A stretch of DNA of 64,000 nt, from assembly GCA_016859345.1 (NCBI GenBank), contig CM029128.1, positions 21,480,604 through 21,544,603 on the forward strand, written 5' to 3'. A model generated the notes under the pieces. The model was given only the letters and a program-made list of their open reading frames with translations. It did no database searches and had not been told where the DNA came from. How positions within the stretch are numbered: the stretch's first letter is position 1; every line of letters begins with the position of its first letter. The translations under genes were made by a program, and so were the position numbers. Shown piece after piece: positions 35,778 to 48,550 of the stretch. This stretch comes from Istiophorus platypterus (lineage: Eukaryota; Chordata; Actinopteri; Istiophoriformes; Istiophoridae).

Positions 35778-38700
35778 CTGTCAGTGACAAAGAACCGTCT
35801 CAGAGGAAATCTTCATAATTAGATTAACCTGAATATCAGAGGAGATTGAAACATTCCACTGATGTCAGCAGCTGAAGGATGAAAATAGGATGAAGAGAAG
35901 AAACAAAGACAAGAAGGAGAGAAGACGAGTCCCTGCAGGAAAAAAAACATATTTGTGAGAGGTAGATGAGGACCAAGAGCAAAGAAAGATTACTAAGTTG
36001 TAAACGGTGAAGTAGTTCTGACACAACTGATGCTACTGTTGTATTACTCTAGTTCTCTCCCTGTGTGCATGTCTTTATTTTTGTAAATGTTGTGTGTAAT
36101 TGACTGTCTGGGATGAAGTGGGTAGAAATACCCAGCTTTGATTGGAAAATAGAGCTCTATTCTGTAATACTGTTCCACTGTTTTCTCTCGATCTCAGTTG
36201 AATTCAGCATCACAAATATAATATTAGCTCTTAACTGTCCAGATAAGGGTCTGGAAAATGCTATTAAGTGGATCTTATTGGTTGAAAGGATCTTTAATGC
36301 CTTTGTACTGTTCATTTTACTACATTGTTTTGATTTAGATTTTTATTCCTGATCCTCTTCATGTTTTTATTTATTGAGTTTTCTCTAATAATACATATTT
36401 AGCATGTTATAAACTTTCCTTTTTCTTTTTCATTTTCATTATTAGACTATCACAAAATTAAACAAGATTTTTTTGTAATATATCCTTTGAAGTTCCTATT
36501 AAATGTTCTAACAACATTCTGTCATAGTTCTATACAGTAACCAATGCAAGGAACATCCACTGATGGTTCCTTTTTGGTTATTTTTAAAATATGGAAAACA
36601 TTACTCAGAGGATCCTGTGACTATACATAAAATTTACATCACAATTATATCTATATATAGATATAGATTCTTTTGTCCAAAGCACCAATTCTACTTTTTT
36701 TTCAGACTCCACAAGGTCCCTGTCAATTATAGAGCTTTGTTAGTAATGTTCATTACAATTATCTAAAACACAAAATTACTTATCTAGTAGCCTTCATTAC
36801 CAAATGAGCAATAATATCTGTTATAATAGGATTTTGTGTCTCTGGTTTTATCACATGTTTGCAATATGAGCAAACAACCCTACAATTGTAATCAAATGTT
36901 AGCAAACCATGACTGGTGTATGGAAATATGTCACATTAACTTTCTCCAACACTGAGCAGACATAAAAAGGCAATACTGCATACTCAAAGTGACTAACTGA
37001 GAAAATATCTTTTCAGGGCCTTATAGTACTGTATTATAGTACAGTTCTAGGTGTTGCTTGACTGATATTTGACAATTTAAAAAAAAATTCTATGATGGTA
37101 TATCTGTCGATATTCTCTTTTTTAAAATCTTTTTTTTAAAGATATGTATAGAACATAAACTAATTAAATACTATTTTTATGATGATCACTTATAATTCTT
37201 TATATAGAGTTGTGAAAATTTTGCTATTCAAAATCATTATTTCAAAAATTAAGGAGTTTCCATATCATGGTATTATCAATACTGGAGCATGTTGACTGTG
37301 TACAGCAACAACATACATGGCTGAAATTGAAAATGGCTCTGCTGCTGGAGGAGTAGGTTCCAAAACAGAGCAACTTCTGCAATTTGGAAGAGGCATGAAA
37401 TCATTAGAGAATAAAGTCACAGTTTTTCCAAGAGTATCTTTATACAATACTCAATGTATACAATGTATACAGGGAAAGCATTGCTGCTGTATTTGATCCT
37501 TCTCTCCTAAAGAAATTTCCTCCCTAAGTGATTCCAATGTACATTCATTGAAGTCCCACATTGTGCATCAGGGAACAATGTTTACTTGCTACCTAGTGAG
37601 GGCCACTAGCACAAAAGGGATTTCTTGCTGAAACTAGCCAGTTGATTTGTCTAAGTCTGAATTCTTAAGCCTCAGGTAAGAGCTTTGAAATACATTTATA
37701 CACAGAGCGAAGACTATGGATTTTGTCCTCCATTACTTTAATTTAAATTTCTCCAGTAAGGTGTCTCGTTTTGGCCAGTATGAAGAGGAGAAACATTACA
37801 GCAACCAAAAACAGTACATTAAGATATGTGGGCCTGTAACCCTGAGAGTTAAAATAGCAGAGACTACACAATATATCCTGTCATCCAGTAACAAAACCAT
37901 GAGAGATAAGACGTGTGAGAATCTGACTCAGCCCAGGTCAATCATCATCTCACACTTTCGCTTCCTGATAATGAATCGGAGCAGTGCCTCAGGAAAAAAT
38001 AGGAAAAACGAGCTTCTCCGTAAAAGAAGAGACAAAGAGCTCATCACTTATAAAATATCTATGAAGGGATGTATGAAGGAAATTTAACAGCTCATGCATG
38101 GAGCACCAAGTTGAAGTTAGTCTGATGATTACCAGCTGGACAGTCACCATCAGCGGAGCTCAGTTCATCTGTTTGAATCAATGATCGGTGAATTATTTTA
38201 AAGAGCCTCAGCTTTGACTCTTTTCCTCTAAAGATTTTTTTTCATATTGCCATGAATATTATTGTTAAAGCATCTTGTAATATCCAGGTATAATTTAAAG
38301 GCCACAATCCTCACCTCTAGTCAGTGCTCTCTGGTGGATAAACTACGCAACGACAACGACAGTGTTTCTAAATGACCTCCAACATGTCAGAATTTCAAGC
38401 TACTTATTATCCAAAATGTGAGGATCTACTCTTGTGTATTTCTTATTGCCGCTACTTTTTAGTTCAATACATTTCAAAAGGAAGCACTGGACTTTTTTTA
38501 TCTAATTTAATTTATCAGACAGCTGGACTTTGCAAATAATGATTTTACATACAAAAGTATGACCAGTTAATAAAATTACAATTCATTTTAAGAATCTAAA
38601 TAACCCAACAGTGTGTTAAATACTGCACATCTCTAGCAGCTACAACATTAAAATACTGCTTACATGTCAATACAATAGTAGCCTAATGATCCAGTGATAT

Positions 38701-39288
38701 AATGTAATAAAATGTAAGCATATGGCTGGTGGAGTATTCTTCATTGCACGCCACATAGTTCATCGTTAATAAAAAAGGTTACATATGAATCACATTAGCG
38801 TTTTTATGCTAATTGACACAATAATTGATAATTAGTAATACCTTCTCTTTCATAGGATACATCACAGTTAAATTCACAGTGAAACCTCACTGTGATGAAG
38901 CTGTTACTCTCATCTCTCAGGACTTCATCACATTTTAAAGCCGCTCCAAAGAAGCCGAAGTTCTCGGTCTTGTGTCGAAATCTTTTTCTCCTTCGCACAG
39001 AAACCCCCCGACCCCTGTTAGGGCTGAGCTGAGTTTAAGGGTTAAGGCTGAGGGTTGTAGCAGAGGTAAGAGCAGCACCGGCGCAGCCGACGGAGAAACT
39101 TCAGCCCGGGAGTAAAGAGCGAGGCAGCGCAGCTGGAGCTGATGGAGCTGACGGATCAACAACCATCCCAACTAACTAACAAGCGGAGCAGAGCTCTGCT
39201 CCTTTCTAACACCGCAGCTTCACGCTGGAACACAACGGCTTGATCCTAACATGGACGATAATAATGTGCGATGAAGGTTAATACTCAC
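35778..39288 (-). other. Candidate 5' UTR intron of the jun gene
   Basis: On the minus strand CTCT|GTGAGTATT at 39289/39288 is a near-perfect donor. TTCTTTGTCACTGACAG|CC at 35778/35777 is a reasonable acceptor five bases before the start codon. Splicing them would join a GC-richer, CpG-containing leader next to AP-1 sites to the jun ORF, with an intron of 3511 nt. Vertebrate JUN, JUNB and JUND are normally intronless, so this is only a candidate. Inside lie no coding exons. A 123-codon frame at 37716-38087 begins in a dispersed repeat. Confidence 0.35.
37660..37840. repeat. Dispersed repeat, ATTTTGTCCTCCATTAC family, copy 1
   Basis: GACTATGGATTTTGTCCTCCATTACTT and flanking words recur near 47380-47460 and 55690-55870 with the same order. 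No preserved frame. Confidence 0.5.
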
Positions 39289-39290
39289 AG
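38960..39290 (-). promoter_or_regulatory. GC-richer CpG-bearing region near jun candidate 5' exon
   Basis: A local rise in G+C and CpG (CGGCGCAGCCGACGG, CAGCCCGGGAG, GCGAGGCAGCGCAGC) stands out from AT-rich flanks and ends at the candidate donor at 39288. It looks like a small CpG island or the first part of the intron behind a promoter. Confidence 0.45.
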
Positions 39291-39330
39291 AGAGACGCAG
39301 AGCGCGACTGAGCGGTCCGAGAACAGACAG

Positions 39331-39337
39331 TGAGTCA
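39331..39337. promoter_or_regulatory. AP-1 site (TGAGTCA), gene-proximal
   Basis: A perfect 7-bp TRE/AP-1 consensus 42 bp upstream of the candidate 5' exon end. JUN promoters are known to be autoregulated through TRE-like sites, so the position fits a feedback element. Confidence 0.55.
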
Positions 39338-39355
39338 GAGAGACACAGTCAGACT

Positions 39356-39524
<169 letters not shown>

Positions 39525-39532
39525 TCATAATG

Positions 39533-39550
39533 TGACTCACGCTGACGTTT
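39533..39550. promoter_or_regulatory. AP-1 site (TGACTCA) plus CRE-like TGACGTTT, distal
   Basis: A perfect TRE at 39533-39539 is followed three bases later by TGACGTTT (39543-39550), an ATF/CRE-like half site. Together with the TRE at 39331 they bracket the CT tract upstream of the jun gene. Confidence 0.55.
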
Positions 39551-39559
39551 TCCGTCCGT

Positions 39560-40560
39560 TAGCTTTTTAGCACATTTCTAATAAGTCATTCATTGACATG
39601 GTCATGTCTGAAATATAATATTAATACTTGCCTTGTTTAAATCTGACCATTCAAAGTACATCAGTTCAACTAAATGAGCAAGGTTAAGGGTTAGTTCATG
39701 TTCTCTACTGAAACTGAGAGCAACACAACAAAAATACTTAAAAATTCATTATAACGAGATTGTCCGAATATGATTTGGTGCAGAATGGGACTGGACTTTA
39801 CGCGTGACTGTTAAAAAGCAAGGACCTGGCCAGCATTATTAATGTTTTCTTTGGACATCAAGGGTCAAGCTGCCACATCCTCCCTGATATATCACAAAGC
39901 GGCTCCACATCAATGCTGGGTACAGATTAATGTGTAATCATTAACTAAAAGTGCAAAAGCTATTTAAGCAATTTTTAAAAATAATTTTAACCAAGAACCA
40001 TCACTGTCATCATCATCAGCATCAACATCATAATCATCATCATCATCCAACACTAGAACTCTTCTGTCATTTTAATAGTAATTAGTTTATGAAATCAATC
40101 ACCACCTCTATATGTACTTATTTATTTATATTTTTTCTTGTTTCATTTACTTACATGAGGGTCTTTCAAAGAATTCTTCAAAATGCCAGGAATATATAAC
40201 ACAAAATCGATTAAATTCATTTTAATTAACATCATTTCTTCCAGCAACATTCAATCGTTTAGAATTAAAAAAAAAAATGTGATTTGTGTACTTGTAGAGG
40301 GAGGATTCCTCAGGTCGTTATAATCCTCCAGTTTCCTGAAACAATACAGAGAGCACAACCTCTGTGACCTCAGTGGGAGCCATTAATATTGTAAATACAC
40401 AAAGTACAGTCAATCAATCGTGTATTAGTGATTAATCAAACAGCTAATTGATGCCTCATCATGTCAAGACTGATCAGAACTTTATATTAATATGTTTCTG
40501 TTTATTTTCATTTTTGATCCTATAAATATTCAAACAGTCTGAAAATCAACAAACAAATAA
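39560..40560. other. Intergenic, ATC-rich patch included
   Basis: No gene recognised. A CAT/ATC triplet-rich patch lies at about 40000-40048. Confidence 0.45.
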
Positions 40561-40584
40561 CCTGTGTGTTTGTGTTTGTGTTTA

Positions 40585-40622
<38 letters not shown>

Positions 40623-40785
40623 GGCAGATAAGCATGTTTACTTTGGCAGGGCAAAGTAATTATAGTTCTTACTGTAGGTGGAGCAGCCACCACACACAAA
40701 CACACACACATACACATAAATACACACACATAAATGCACAGACATACACACACACATGCACACACACACACACACACAGTTGATG
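40561..40785. repeat. TG and CA microsatellites in opposite orientation
   Basis: A TG tract (about 40561-40617) and a CA tract (about 40690-40780) are separated by some 70 bp of unique sequence, so the two could pair as an imperfect inverted repeat. They produce spurious frames on both strands. Confidence 0.9.
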
Positions 40786-40987
40786 TGTCCAGTGCCTGTT
40801 CAGAAGTAGGTGAATTGAGTCATCCTTCAGTAGAGGGAAACATGTTGGAGAAAATAACTGAACAAAACTGTATTTTGATCATTTGAGTTCATATCATGTT
40901 TATTATTGTTGAAATGTTGAGATGTAACTGTGAAGTCCTGGTGTGAGTCTCATTTTAGCATTCTGATTGCAATCATCTTAGAGTTAA

Positions 40988-42345
40988 TACACTCACTGAG
41001 CACTTTATTAGGAACACCATATAACACTGGGTTAGAGCCTCCCTTTCAGAACAGTCTCAGTTCTTCATGGCTTTGAATCCACAAGATTTTGGAAACTTTC
41101 CTTTGAGATTCTGCTCCATGTTGAGATGATTTTATCACATTATTTCTGCAGATTTGTCAGCTGCACATTCATGCTGTAAACCCCTGTTCCAACACTTCCC
41201 AAAGTAGGGTTTTAGAATATTATTGGACTAAGATCTGTTAACTGGAGAGGCCACTGAAGTTCACCTAAGTCATTGTCATGTATCATGAAACCAGTTTGAG
41301 ATGACTTTTGCTTTGAGACATTATTGTGCTGCAAGTAGATAATTAGAAGATGGTAAATTTCAGCCATAATGGGCCTTGACATAAATCCAGATTCATCGGT
41401 CCAGTCCAGTCTTCCAGTTTAAACTATCTGATTTAGTTGAACCTGCGCTAAGAGCAGCCTCATATTTATGTTCTTGGCTGACAGGACTGGAACCTAACTC
41501 ATACACCTAAAGGTTCAATGTTTTCTTCATTCTGAGATTCTTTTCTGCTCATCATAGTTGGTTAACTGAGTTACTGTTGCCTTTCTGTCAGCTCCAACCA
41601 GCCTGGCCATTCTCCTCTGACCTCTCTCATTAAGGTTTTTCCATCAGCAGAACTGCTGCCTGCTGGATGTTTTCTCATTTTTTGTTTTTACACCTTTCTG
41701 AGTAAAAACTCTAGAGACCGTTTGGGATTGACCGTCGATCCCAGGAGATCAGCAGTTTCAGAAATACTCACACCAGCCCATCTGGCAAAAGTCCTTCAAC
41801 CAGAACGACCATATAAATGGTGAGTCCATGTCCTCTGAGGTGACCCATAGGTGCATGTCATGAAATAGTGCCCCTTTGGCAGCAGGTATACTGGACCTTC
41901 ATTGTCAAGTTATTTGAGCTCTCAGATAACTGTTACCAAGCTCTTAGACCTTAATTAGCTTGTTAGGGACATGGCTTGTTCACAATCATTGTTAATGCCA
42001 TGGTCCTCACAGTGTAGATAGAACTTGAAAGAGACCTACATATAAGATGGCCAAAGAATCTTACATAACTAGAACCTTTTACAGGACAAATGGCCAAAAA
42101 TCACCCAAACAAGAAATGAAAGACTCTGAGCTGTTGTGTTGCACATTTTTTCCTTATTTTAAAACTGAAAATATGGAAATTAAATAGTAATCTTACTTAG
42201 AATATTGAAGAAATGGTTTCCTAACATTAAAACATGACTATGGTTGATAATAAGCTGTTTGCACAGTTGAGCTTTAGGGGAGGAATTCTCCTGCATGAAT
42301 AAGCAGGTGTAAAGGTGTTCCTAATGAAGAGCTCAGTGAGTTTAG
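40988..42345 (-). mobile_element. Tc1-like transposon copy B, decayed, inverted relative to copy A
   Basis: Termini are well preserved: ACTCACTGAGCACTTTATTAGGAACACC on the left and GGTGTTCCTAATGAAGAGCTCAGTGAGTTT on the right, inverted relative to each other. The body is the reverse complement of the family seen at 31318-32431. Diagnostic words include TGAGTTACTGTTGCCTTTCTGTCAGCTC and AATACTCACACCAGCCCATCTGG. The transposase would read on the minus strand and is broken by stops and indels. Inactive. Confidence 0.85.
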
Positions 42346-42479
42346 CTTTTCGATATCCGCTTACAGGGACAGATGAGCACTAATTAATTAGCACTAAACA
42401 CAAAGTACAGGTGTGGTTGATTGGAATGTCAGTGGTCATAACCAGAATATTGGACATATAGAAAATTTGATCAATATGA

Positions 42480-42670
42480 TGGTGAATTGTCACCAAAGTT
42501 ATTAGAATTCACCCTGAGGTGTACATGAATGTTTGCACAAACTTTCATCTATCATACTTTCATCCATCCAATCCATTGAATAGTTGTTAAGATATTTCAG
42601 TCTGGAACGAAGCGGTGGACCAACTAACATTGCCATATTCCTTAAGGCACACCACTAGCATAACTTAAAA
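42480..42670. repeat. Teleost dispersed repeat (GAATAGTTGTTAAGATATTTCAGTC family), copy 1
   Basis: CACCAAAGTTATTAGAATTCACCC, ATAGTTGTTAAGATATTTCAGTCTGGA and ACATTGCCAT, then CACTAGCAT, match 49440-49745 in the same orientation. It is a common non-coding teleost repeat. Confidence 0.7.
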
Positions 42671-42754
42671 CTATTCATAATGATATTTTCACCAACAATA
42701 ATCAGTCTCATATAAGTCAGTCTGATTAAACCAGTCTCGTACATCACATCAATT

Positions 42755-44045
42755 TTAATTTTGCAATTTTGCCTCTACACACAACCAAAATTCAATCTGA
42801 ATCAAACGAATCAGGATGTGATTTCAGTGTAGACTTTCAGCTTTAATTGAAGGGGTTTCAGAAAACTTTCACATTATCTTTTTAGGAATTACAGCCATTT
42901 TAATACATAAAAAGGGGCACAGAAGTAATGGGACAAACCAACATAATTATAAATATAAGTAAATTATGATATTTTTAATATTTGGATGAAAGCCCTGTGT
43001 AGTCAATGACTGCCTGTAGTCTGGAACCCATGGACATCACCAAATGCTGAGTTTCCTCCCTTGAGATGCTTTGCCAGGCATTTACTGCAGCTGTCTTCAG
43101 TGGCTGCTTATGAGTCATTCTGCCCTCAGTTTTGTCTTCAGGAAGTGAAAATCATGCTAAGCTGGGTTGAGGTCAAGTCACTGACTTAGCCATTGAAGAA
43201 TAATCCAGTTCTTTTCCTTGAGAAACTCTTGTGTTACTTCCACAGTATGTTTTGGATCATTGATCATCTCTACTGTGAAGCACTATCCTATCAGTTTTGC
43301 TGCATTGGCTGAATCTGAGCAGATAGTAAAGACCTTTACACTTCAGAGTTCATCCTGCTGCTTCTATGAGCAGTCACATCATTAATTAACACCAGTGACC
43401 CAGGTCCACAGGCAGCCATACATGACCATGTCATAACACTGTCTCCATGATGGTTGACAGATGATGTGGTGGGTTTGGATCATGAGCCACTTCTTTCATA
43501 CTCATTACTCTCCAATTCTCATCAGTCTAAAACAAGTTAATCTTGGTTTAATCTGTCCAAAGATCTTGTTCCAGAACTAGTCAGACTTTTTTTGGAAAAT
43601 TTTGTCCATTACCAAAATTTCTTCCATCCGTCTGATAGATTAGTTTTGTTTTTTCAGTCTAATGATGCCACCTTCATTTGCATCAGCATCTCTATGGAAT
43701 GCCTGTCAAAAGTTCTCATTAACAGCTACAAAATGCAAAGTCAACACTCTGAACCAACTCCAGACCTTTTTTCTGTTTCATTGGTCATGACATAGCAAGG
43801 GAACAGACCAAACCTGGACATGAAACTGATAAACTGTCAAGTCTAATTACTTCTGAGGGACTATGTATAAAGATGCCTGTAATTTGTAAACGGTTAATGT
43901 AAAATATCTGTGAAATCCCTTGAATCAAAGCTGAAAGTCTAAACTTTACTGACGTCTATATCTGTTTGTTTCAAATCCTTTGTAGGTGTGTACAGAGGGA
44001 AAATTGCAAAAGTTGTGTCACTGTCCAAATATTTATGAACCTGTA
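42755..44045 (-). mobile_element. Second Tc1/mariner-type family, decayed
   Basis: Long degenerate terminal inverted repeats: TTTTGCAATTTTGCCTCTACACAC and TAGACTTTCAGCTTTAATTGAAGG on the left; CCTTGAATCAAAGCTGAAAGTCTA and GTGTGTACAGAGGGAAAATTGCAAAA on the right. The interior (CATGACCATGTCATAACACTGTCTCC, GATGATGTGGTGGGTTTGGATCATGAG, TTGGTTTAATCTGTCC) corresponds to the reverse strand of a broken transposase common in fish. No intact frame. Confidence 0.75.
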
Positions 44046-44150
44046 TAGAGAAAGAGAGAGAGGGAGAGAGTATGGTGTGTGGGTGTGTTTGTGCTAATAT
44101 GTGTGTGTGTGTGTGTGTGTGTGCATGCGAGGGGTAGAGGGAGAGAAGAG
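44046..44150. repeat. GA and TG microsatellites
   Basis: A GA-rich tract (about 44047-44070) and a TG tract (44100-44122) lie next to the transposon end. Confidence 0.85.
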
Positions 44151-47100
44151 GTGGATGCATACCTGTGGGAGGGAGTGAAAGGGAGCGGTAGTGTAAGAGT
44201 GAGTAGACAGGGGATTTTAAGCATGAGGCTGGAAACTTAATAATCCGACCAAGCCTCCAAATGAAAATTTTGTACTAATTCTCTCGTAACACTGAGATTC
44301 CCTTGCAGAAGTGTGGATGTGTGCAGCACATCAGATGAGAAAGAGAAGGAAAGAAATAAAAAATCGCTCTCTAGTTGAGAGTGAAAACTAGACTGGAAAC
44401 AGGGGCGCTGGTTCTGTCTACATGTATAAAGTCTACTAGCACATCTTAAGCTCATTAATTAACATGTTAGATCTTTTTTTTTTTTTAAATCTGTACAAAA
44501 ACCAAGTTGTAAACACAACAACTTGTGGTTTTATGAGGATTACGTGCTTAACTATTTCTTGGCGGGTGCAGTGAATTCCTTGAGTCTCATCCAATTGCCT
44601 GGCAATAACACAATAAAGAGAAGACACTAGAACATGACTGTGTTTAGCCAGGATATAGTCCTACATTCAGAGTGAAAAAAATGTGACCAGTACAGTAATG
44701 GAGTGTGAAGTGGTGTGTCAAACTGTAAACCGACTTCTAGTTCCTCATAGGAGATACTGTTTGTATCCAGAGTAAAACAGATTTCCCTCTACTTGGGGCG
44801 AGAGTTCACCAGATGTAGTGGAAAAAAATCACTCTCACACATCTGAGAGTTATCAGCTGCCATGACATCATCTGACCAAACAGGCATGATGACATCATAT
44901 TATGCAGGAGGCAGACAGAGAGCGAGAGAGAGAGAGAGAGAGAGAGAGACATACAGACAGTCTAGAAAAAAACAGAGTAAAAGAGGAGACTCAAAGAGTT
45001 AACTCTTCATAACTGAAAAATCCAAACAGAAAATCAGTTTACTCTCCACACAATCCAAACACAAAAACATAATTACTTAATATTACCAGAGTTTAAAGAA
45101 ATAATGTTCCTTGCTTCATGACTGTGTGGAATAACGACTGAATGAAGTCTTATCTTAATACTGAAAATCTTTATAAGTTAATAGTTACAGGTGACTATAA
45201 TCATTAATCCTGTCCAACTGGATATGATCCCTCCATAAATTACTAAAGAATGTACAACTGGATTTGATAATCAGCACATGTTAACAATCAGAACTTTAGA
45301 AAAATAAATTATATTGCAGGGTACAAAACAGCTGGTGAATTTATCCCTTCATTTTTTTCAAGTTAACAGTTCCTCACAAGTGCAGTTTACTGTATAGTCT
45401 GTATTTCTTGTTGTCAACAAATCCCATGAAAAGACCAAATCCAAAAACGAAGGTCTCCTTCAAACAAATAATGTGGGTGTGTCAAAGCCTGATGTATCTC
45501 ATCCTCTTTGCTATAAAGCTTTACTGTGGTCCTTAACTATGAAAAACACATCACTGACCCACACTGTAGCACTAGGTCACATCACCATTAGCACACACAC
45601 TTTAGATTATTTTTGTCTCAGTCGTACACGCTAGGACAGCAAATATCTATTTATTTACCACTGAAAATAATTGTAGTCAAATTCACTTCCTGGAGTCTTT
45701 TTTGAAAATGAAACTATATATTTTTGAGCATTTTGAAGATTTGTATGTTAAGTAGGAACTAATGAGCTTTGGGCTGAGTAACACAGACAGCTGTGGGCTG
45801 TGGGTGTGCCTTTGTACTGTTAAACAAACTGTTATCTTTGAATCAGTGACAATTAGTACTCGGGTTTTAATAACGTTCTGGTGAGGATGTAGCTGTAAAA
45901 ATGCAGTGTCAGTCAGTGGCTCCAGATTTTTTATGGTGAGATTTAATTATCGAAATGCGGCTCACAGTTAATGCTTCTTGATGTGATTGTTTGATTGTAG
46001 CCTATTAACCATGTGCTCCTATAATATTAAATATGTATATTTACAATTAGTACCTCTCACATCTAGAGAAGAACAGTAAGGAATTCATCAGTCTGTCATT
46101 GTCAGCAGGAATGTTCTGGGAGAGCAGGTATATGGAAGACACATCAAGGTTTATTCAACGTTTGAGACTGAGAGGAGAGAGGAGCTGATGGAAGTGGGCA
46201 GCACAAGAGAAAGAGTGTTGAATTAACAGAAACAACTGCCAAAACAGTTGATGGAATAATGTTCCTACTTAAGCACTTCAACATTTTCTGGTGCTCAGTG
46301 TAGTTTGCATTCTGGTGGGGCAGATTTACAGTATTAGTATATATTTTTATTAGATTATTATTACTGATGCATCAATGTGTAAGCAGCATGCTACTGTTGT
46401 AACTGCTTGAGGTGGAGCTAGTTACTATTTCATATAAAGTTAGCTGGTCTGGTGGATCTGAACATAGGGGTCATGGCACTTTCAAAGGGTCACAAGGTAG
46501 ATCTGAGGTCTTAGTCTTTGTTTCTATGATGGAATTGTTAACAATAATGGACATCTGGAATGTGAAATGTTTGCTTTTTAGTTTTTTGTTTTGTTTTGCT
46601 TCTTTAATCTGCCTTCAAGATGTTGTGGAGTAAAATTATACAGCGTCTTAAAATGGAGATTTCCAGCAAGCAAATAAAATACAAGTACCTGGAAACAGTA
46701 CCTAAGTACCTTACTTGACTGTTCAGTTTCACTTCAGACATAATCCTCTCATCAGTAATATCATGCTGGCTCCCTCTAGTGTTTCTTACAGAAATTGTCA
46801 ACAACAGTCAGTTTGTCACATATAGTTAATTTGTGACAAAAAAAATTTAAACTGATATTTATCTAAGGTGTCTGTTTCTCCCAGAAAATGAGGAAACTTT
46901 TTCAGTAACAAATATAAACATATTTTCACTACAGATGCTCAGCAGACACAAAACCCAGCCATTGATCGAGTGAGAACACTCTTGGGAAACTGTGAGGAAT
47001 AATGAGGCAGGAATTTTACAAGAGAGAATTAATGACTCAAAGAAAACTGAATCAGTCAGGGTTTGATTTAATGTGGAATTTTAAGATTTATTACATTCGC

Positions 47101-47990
47101 AAAATATTGCATTTTTTTTTGAGAAGCACAACATAAATGGATATATTAATATTTTCTTATAGCATTGTATAAAAGCAGATATAATATGCCCTTTTGATAC
47201 TGATCAACAGAAAGAGAGCCTGTGTTTCTTTGCTAAGTTGCAGTGAAGGAACAATTACAAAATGAGAAAACTTGGTACAAAAAGGACTAACTTTGGAAGG
47301 TCCCTGCTTGATTTTGCCAACTCAGACTCTTGCAACCTTGTGTTGCTTTTAGTTTTCACTGAATTATTTTTTGCACAGAAATATGACTGTGGATTTTGTC
47401 CCCTTCAATTGCTTTATACTGGAACTGCTGTAAGAAGTGATCTTGTTGTGGCCGTCCTTCAATGTACCTGACTGGTCAAGTCCAGATCTCGGTCCAACTG
47501 AAAATTTGTGGTTATACTTGAAAGAATGAGTCTGTTCTGTCATCCTTATACAACTTGACGGGGTTTGAGTAGGTTTGAATCAAAAAAAAGTACAGGGTGG
47601 CCCAGTAGAGAACCCTCTTCAGAAAATTCTGACAGGGAACCAAAATGTTAAAAAAAAAAAAAAAAAAAAAATGTATTGGTAATTGTTTGTGATTTTCTCA
47701 TTTTAAGTATTCAGCTGATCAATTATATTTTATGTAAATTTTATATTTTATGACTAGAAGTGGTTTTATAATCCTTTTCTACACTGTCATGATTAAATTT
47801 TGAGTCATTTGACATAGGATTAACTAGGACAGCATCTTCGGTGGTCATTATGGTCCTGTCAGAACTATTTTTTACATTAGATCAAATGGGAATATTTTTA
47901 TAATTTACTGCCCAATTTCTAGTTTTTGAAATTGTAAGCTTGTTGAAAACCATAAGTACTTTGTAACTTTGTTTTGAAAAGTGCTGCACA
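44151..47990. other. Intergenic DNA between jun and the receptor gene
   Basis: Contains a GA microsatellite (about 44920-44950), a poly-A tract (47649-47671) and a copy of the ATTTTGTCCTCC dispersed repeat near 47370-47460. At about 47475-47520 DLGPTENLWLYLK in the plus strand resembles the SPDLNPIENLW motif of Tc1 transposases, so a small transposase scrap is present. No gene recognised. Confidence 0.45.
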
Positions 47991-48003
47991 GAGTTATTTT
48001 ATT

Positions 48004-48009
48004 TTTATT
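48004..48009 (-). terminator. Candidate receptor polyadenylation signal
   Basis: AATAAA on the minus strand, overlapping a second hexamer at 47998-48003, about 545 nt beyond the receptor stop codon. This would give a modest 3' UTR. Confidence 0.4.
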
Positions 48010-48550
48010 CTACATATAATATACATCTATTCATTCATATTTTCCTCTAAAACTGGAAACCCTGGAATTTTTTTACCAGAATTTAAAATAAAACTCTGTG
48101 GGTTTGAACAGTGTCTTGGCTTCAGTATCCTTGTCTCAGTATTGCTCATTTCCCAAAAACCAAAAGATTCAAGTACAACATGTCTGGCCACTGTGACTCA
48201 GGATTACCAGAAGGCAAAAGCTTGATTCCCAGCATGTAACTCTGCATGGATTTCACAATTACTGAACTCAAGCAGCAAATGCAATTGACGAAGTATAAAG
48301 TAATATTAGACAGTGGAATGAATGTGTGATTTTTTTATGGATGAATCCCACTATACCCCAACTAAAAGGGCAAAACCACAGTGTATGTATACTTTATCAC
48401 TAATCATTTATGAAACAAAGCTATGCTTAAATACCACAGCAATGTACACATCCGTACATATTCACCAGCTTCACATTAAATTAATGTTTTCTCACAGCAT
48501 TACCATATTTCTCATCATACTTTACGTGTATGCAACAACTATTTGGAAAG

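Noticed and set aside
37716..38087. 123-codon plus-strand frame upstream of jun
   Set aside because: Starts in a dispersed repeat found elsewhere in the window; no domain and no splice context.
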